Shown here: in pieces, positions 5,001 through 6,284 of the stretch
How the letters are laid out: each line of letters starts with the position of its first letter
How positions within the stretch are numbered: position 1 is the stretch's first letter
Assembly: GCA_038757945.1 (NCBI GenBank)
Contig: JBCDGJ010000245.1
Span: forward strand, 1 to 6,284
Reading direction: 5' to 3'
DNA: 6,284 nt
Source: CALHVX01 sp038757945
GTDB lineage: Bacteria > Pseudomonadota > Gammaproteobacteria > Pseudomonadales > Azotimanducaceae
Notes under the pieces: model-generated
Database searches by the model: none
Seen by the model: only the letters and a program-made list of their open reading frames with translations
What the model was told of the DNA's origin: nothing
Made by a program: the position numbers and the translations under genes

Positions 5001-5696
5001 ATGAACGCCATCGACGACGCTTTCAATGAAATCAAGCTGAACTTCTTAAGCGCAGCGCCCCTGCAGACCCTGGCTAGCGGCGAGCTGACCCTCGCGCATT
5101 ACAAGAGCGTGCTGCGGGAGATCTACTACTACTCCCGCGAAGACCCGCAGATCCAGGCCCTGGCGACCGTCTACTTCCGCGGCAAGGATCGCGAGCAGGT
5201 AAAACCGTTCCTGCGACACGCCATCAGCGAAGTCGGCCACGACGAGCTGGCGCTCAACGATCTGCGCGCGCTAGGGGAAGACGTCGACAACCTGCCCTTC
5301 CAGTCCCCGCTGCCCACCACGATGGGACTGATCGCCTACCCCTTCTACCAGATCAACTATCAGAACCCGATCGGGTATCTGGGGTATCTGTACTTCCTCG
5401 AGCACCTGCCGACATCTTCCGGCGACTCGATTGGTGGCGCGCTCGCCGCTGCAGGCATTCCTCCTGAGGCCATGACATTCCTCAATGAGCACTTCACGGT
5501 CGACTTCGGCCACAACCAGCTCATGCGAAACTACCTGCAGGAGCTAGTGAAGTCCGACGCGGACCGGGATGCAGTCATCCAGGGCATGGAGACGACGGGC
5601 GTGCTCTACTCCGCGATGCTGCAGGGCGCGATCGACAGCGCTGAAGAGGCCCGGCGGCTGCCTGACCACAGCGCGCTGGCGCGCAACGCGGCGTAG
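5001..5696 (+). CDS. Heme-oxygenase-like diiron oxidase/oxygenase (HDO; TenA/PqqC-like fold)
   Basis: A 231-residue all-helical protein of the heme-oxygenase-like fold, often annotated as an iron-containing redox enzyme. The metal-ligand pattern of diiron HDOs looks complete: E77-x-x-H80 (SEVGHDE), E134 in YFLEHLP, and H164-x-x-x-D168-x-x-H171 in HFTVDFGH. This pattern separates HDOs from thiaminase TenA, which binds no iron, and from heme oxygenase. Known HDOs include UndA (fatty-acid decarboxylation to an alkene), SznF-type N-oxygenases, BesC (carbon-carbon cleavage) and CADD. They use O2 and a Fe2 cofactor in the cytoplasm. Position just after an N-acyl synthase and before an exporter suggests it modifies an acyl or N-acyl metabolite; the reaction cannot be assigned. 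A 9-bp tandem duplication (5373-5390) encodes GYL-GYL next to E134. ATG 5001 is supported by AGGAG. The gap to the permease is 21 bp. Confidence 0.85.
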   Translation: MNAIDDAFNEIKLNFLSAAPLQTLASGELTLAHYKSVLREIYYYSREDPQIQALATVYFRGKDREQVKPFLRHAISEVGHDELALNDLRALGEDVDNLPFQSPLPTTMGLIAYPFYQINYQNPIGYLGYLYFLEHLPTSSGDSIGGALAAAGIPPEAMTFLNEHFTVDFGHNQLMRNYLQELVKSDADRDAVIQGMETTGVLYSAMLQGAIDSAEEARRLPDHSALARNAA

Positions 5697-5717
5697 CCGG
5701 ACGGGGCACGGGCGGGG

Positions 5718-6284
5718 ATGGACACAGCAATCCAAGCGGAGGCGGATTCAGCGACGCCTGAGGTGCGAGAGCGCCGCGTGCCCTCCCCAGTCAACCTGTT
5801 GCTGTTCGGGATCCTGCGCCGGGATGGCAAGCCGCTGATCTTCACAATCGGTGGCTGCGCCATCGCGGCACTGATCGCGGTGTATCAGTTCACCGTGCTT
5901 GCCTCCTTTCTGCTCGCGGCGAATGCCGCGCCCCGCTACTTGGACGCCGACGCCTGGGTCATGGCCCGCGGCGTCCCTGCTTTCGATTTCGCGTTCCCTA
6001 TCAACGCGGACTACCAGGCGAGTGTCCTCCGCTACTTTCCGGGGGCTGAGGCTCGCAGGGTCGTGTCCGGCTTCGGCGTGTGGAATGCGCCCACGGGGAA
6101 CAAGGGCACCCTGGCGGTAGTGGGTGTGGACGATATCGACCTGCCCCGCCGCTCCTTCGTCTACGACCGCAGCGATACACAGTCTCTCGAGGATCCGACC
6201 CAGCCCACGCGACTGCTCCGAGAGATCGGCTACACACGCTTCGATCAAGCCCAGCAGGTAGATCGATTGGCCACCTTTCTGGGC
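5718..6284 (+). CDS. DevC/MacB/FtsX-type ABC transporter permease, 5' part (runs off the window)
   Basis: An open frame from ATG 5718 to the last base gives 189 codons without a stop, so the gene is cut by the window edge. Residues 1-39 are cytoplasmic and charged (PEVRERR, GILRRDGKP). Residues 40-69 form one transmembrane helix (LIFTIGGCAIAALIAVYQFT...). From about 72 on there is an extracytoplasmic domain beginning APRYLDADAWVMARGVPAFD, which matches the style of DevC-type permeases: an aspartate-containing D-x-W-V-x-x-x-GVP segment directly after TM1. FtsX-type proteins then have three more helices, expected downstream. DevC-like permeases work with a membrane-fusion protein and an ATPase to export lipidic or glycolipidic material in Gram-negative bacteria. 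The start has no good ribosome site apart from a G-rich stretch (GGGCGGGG) directly before ATG, and translational coupling to the HDO gene 21 bp upstream is likely. Confidence is moderate because the family call rests on TM1 and a short motif. Confidence 0.7.
   Translation, partial: MDTAIQAEADSATPEVRERRVPSPVNLLLFGILRRDGKPLIFTIGGCAIAALIAVYQFTVLASFLLAANAAPRYLDADAWVMARGVPAFDFAFPINADYQASVLRYFPGAEARRVVSGFGVWNAPTGNKGTLAVVGVDDIDLPRRSFVYDRSDTQSLEDPTQPTRLLREIGYTRFDQAQQVDRLATFLG

Overview
The window is about 6.3 kb of GC-rich DNA, all of it compatible with a Gram-negative, probably proteobacterial chromosome. Evidence for this is C/G-ending codon use, several Shine-Dalgarno-led genes, two exported (periplasmic-type) proteins and a DevC/FtsX-type exporter permease. 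The exact lineage cannot be read from the sequence. No rRNA, tRNA, CRISPR array, IS element or integrase was recognised.

Layout from left to right: (1) positions 2 to about 115 (+) hold what looks like the broken-off end of a HEAT-repeat protein. (2) A minus-strand pair at 1232-143 encodes a GNAT acetyltransferase followed by an FMN split-barrel (PPOX-family) protein. (3) A divergent TetR-family regulator lies at 1303-1890. The 70 bp between it and the acetyltransferase carry two near-identical tandem repeats overlaid on both putative promoters, so this looks like a self-contained repressor plus target-operon module. (4) A minus-strand pair of exported proteins follows: a 508-residue alpha/beta-hydrolase (4176-2650) and a small membrane-anchored protein with a PDZ-like C-terminus (2533-1976). 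(5) A divergent plus-strand cluster starts at 4331. It contains a FeeM/LuxI-like N-acyltransferase, a heme-oxygenase-like diiron oxidase/oxygenase (HDO) with a complete-looking ligand set, and the start of a DevC/MacB/FtsX-type ABC exporter permease that runs off the right edge.

The right-hand cluster is the most interesting part. The gaps are short (31 and 21 bp) and the order is N-acyl synthase, HDO, exporter. That suggests a small biosynthetic pathway in which an acyl chain is joined to an amino compound, the product or its precursor is oxidised by a diiron enzyme, and the result is exported. The product and substrate are not known from the sequence; this is an inference from family membership and gene order. 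A nested inverted repeat lies in the divergent region between this cluster and the hydrolase and could coordinate the two sides.
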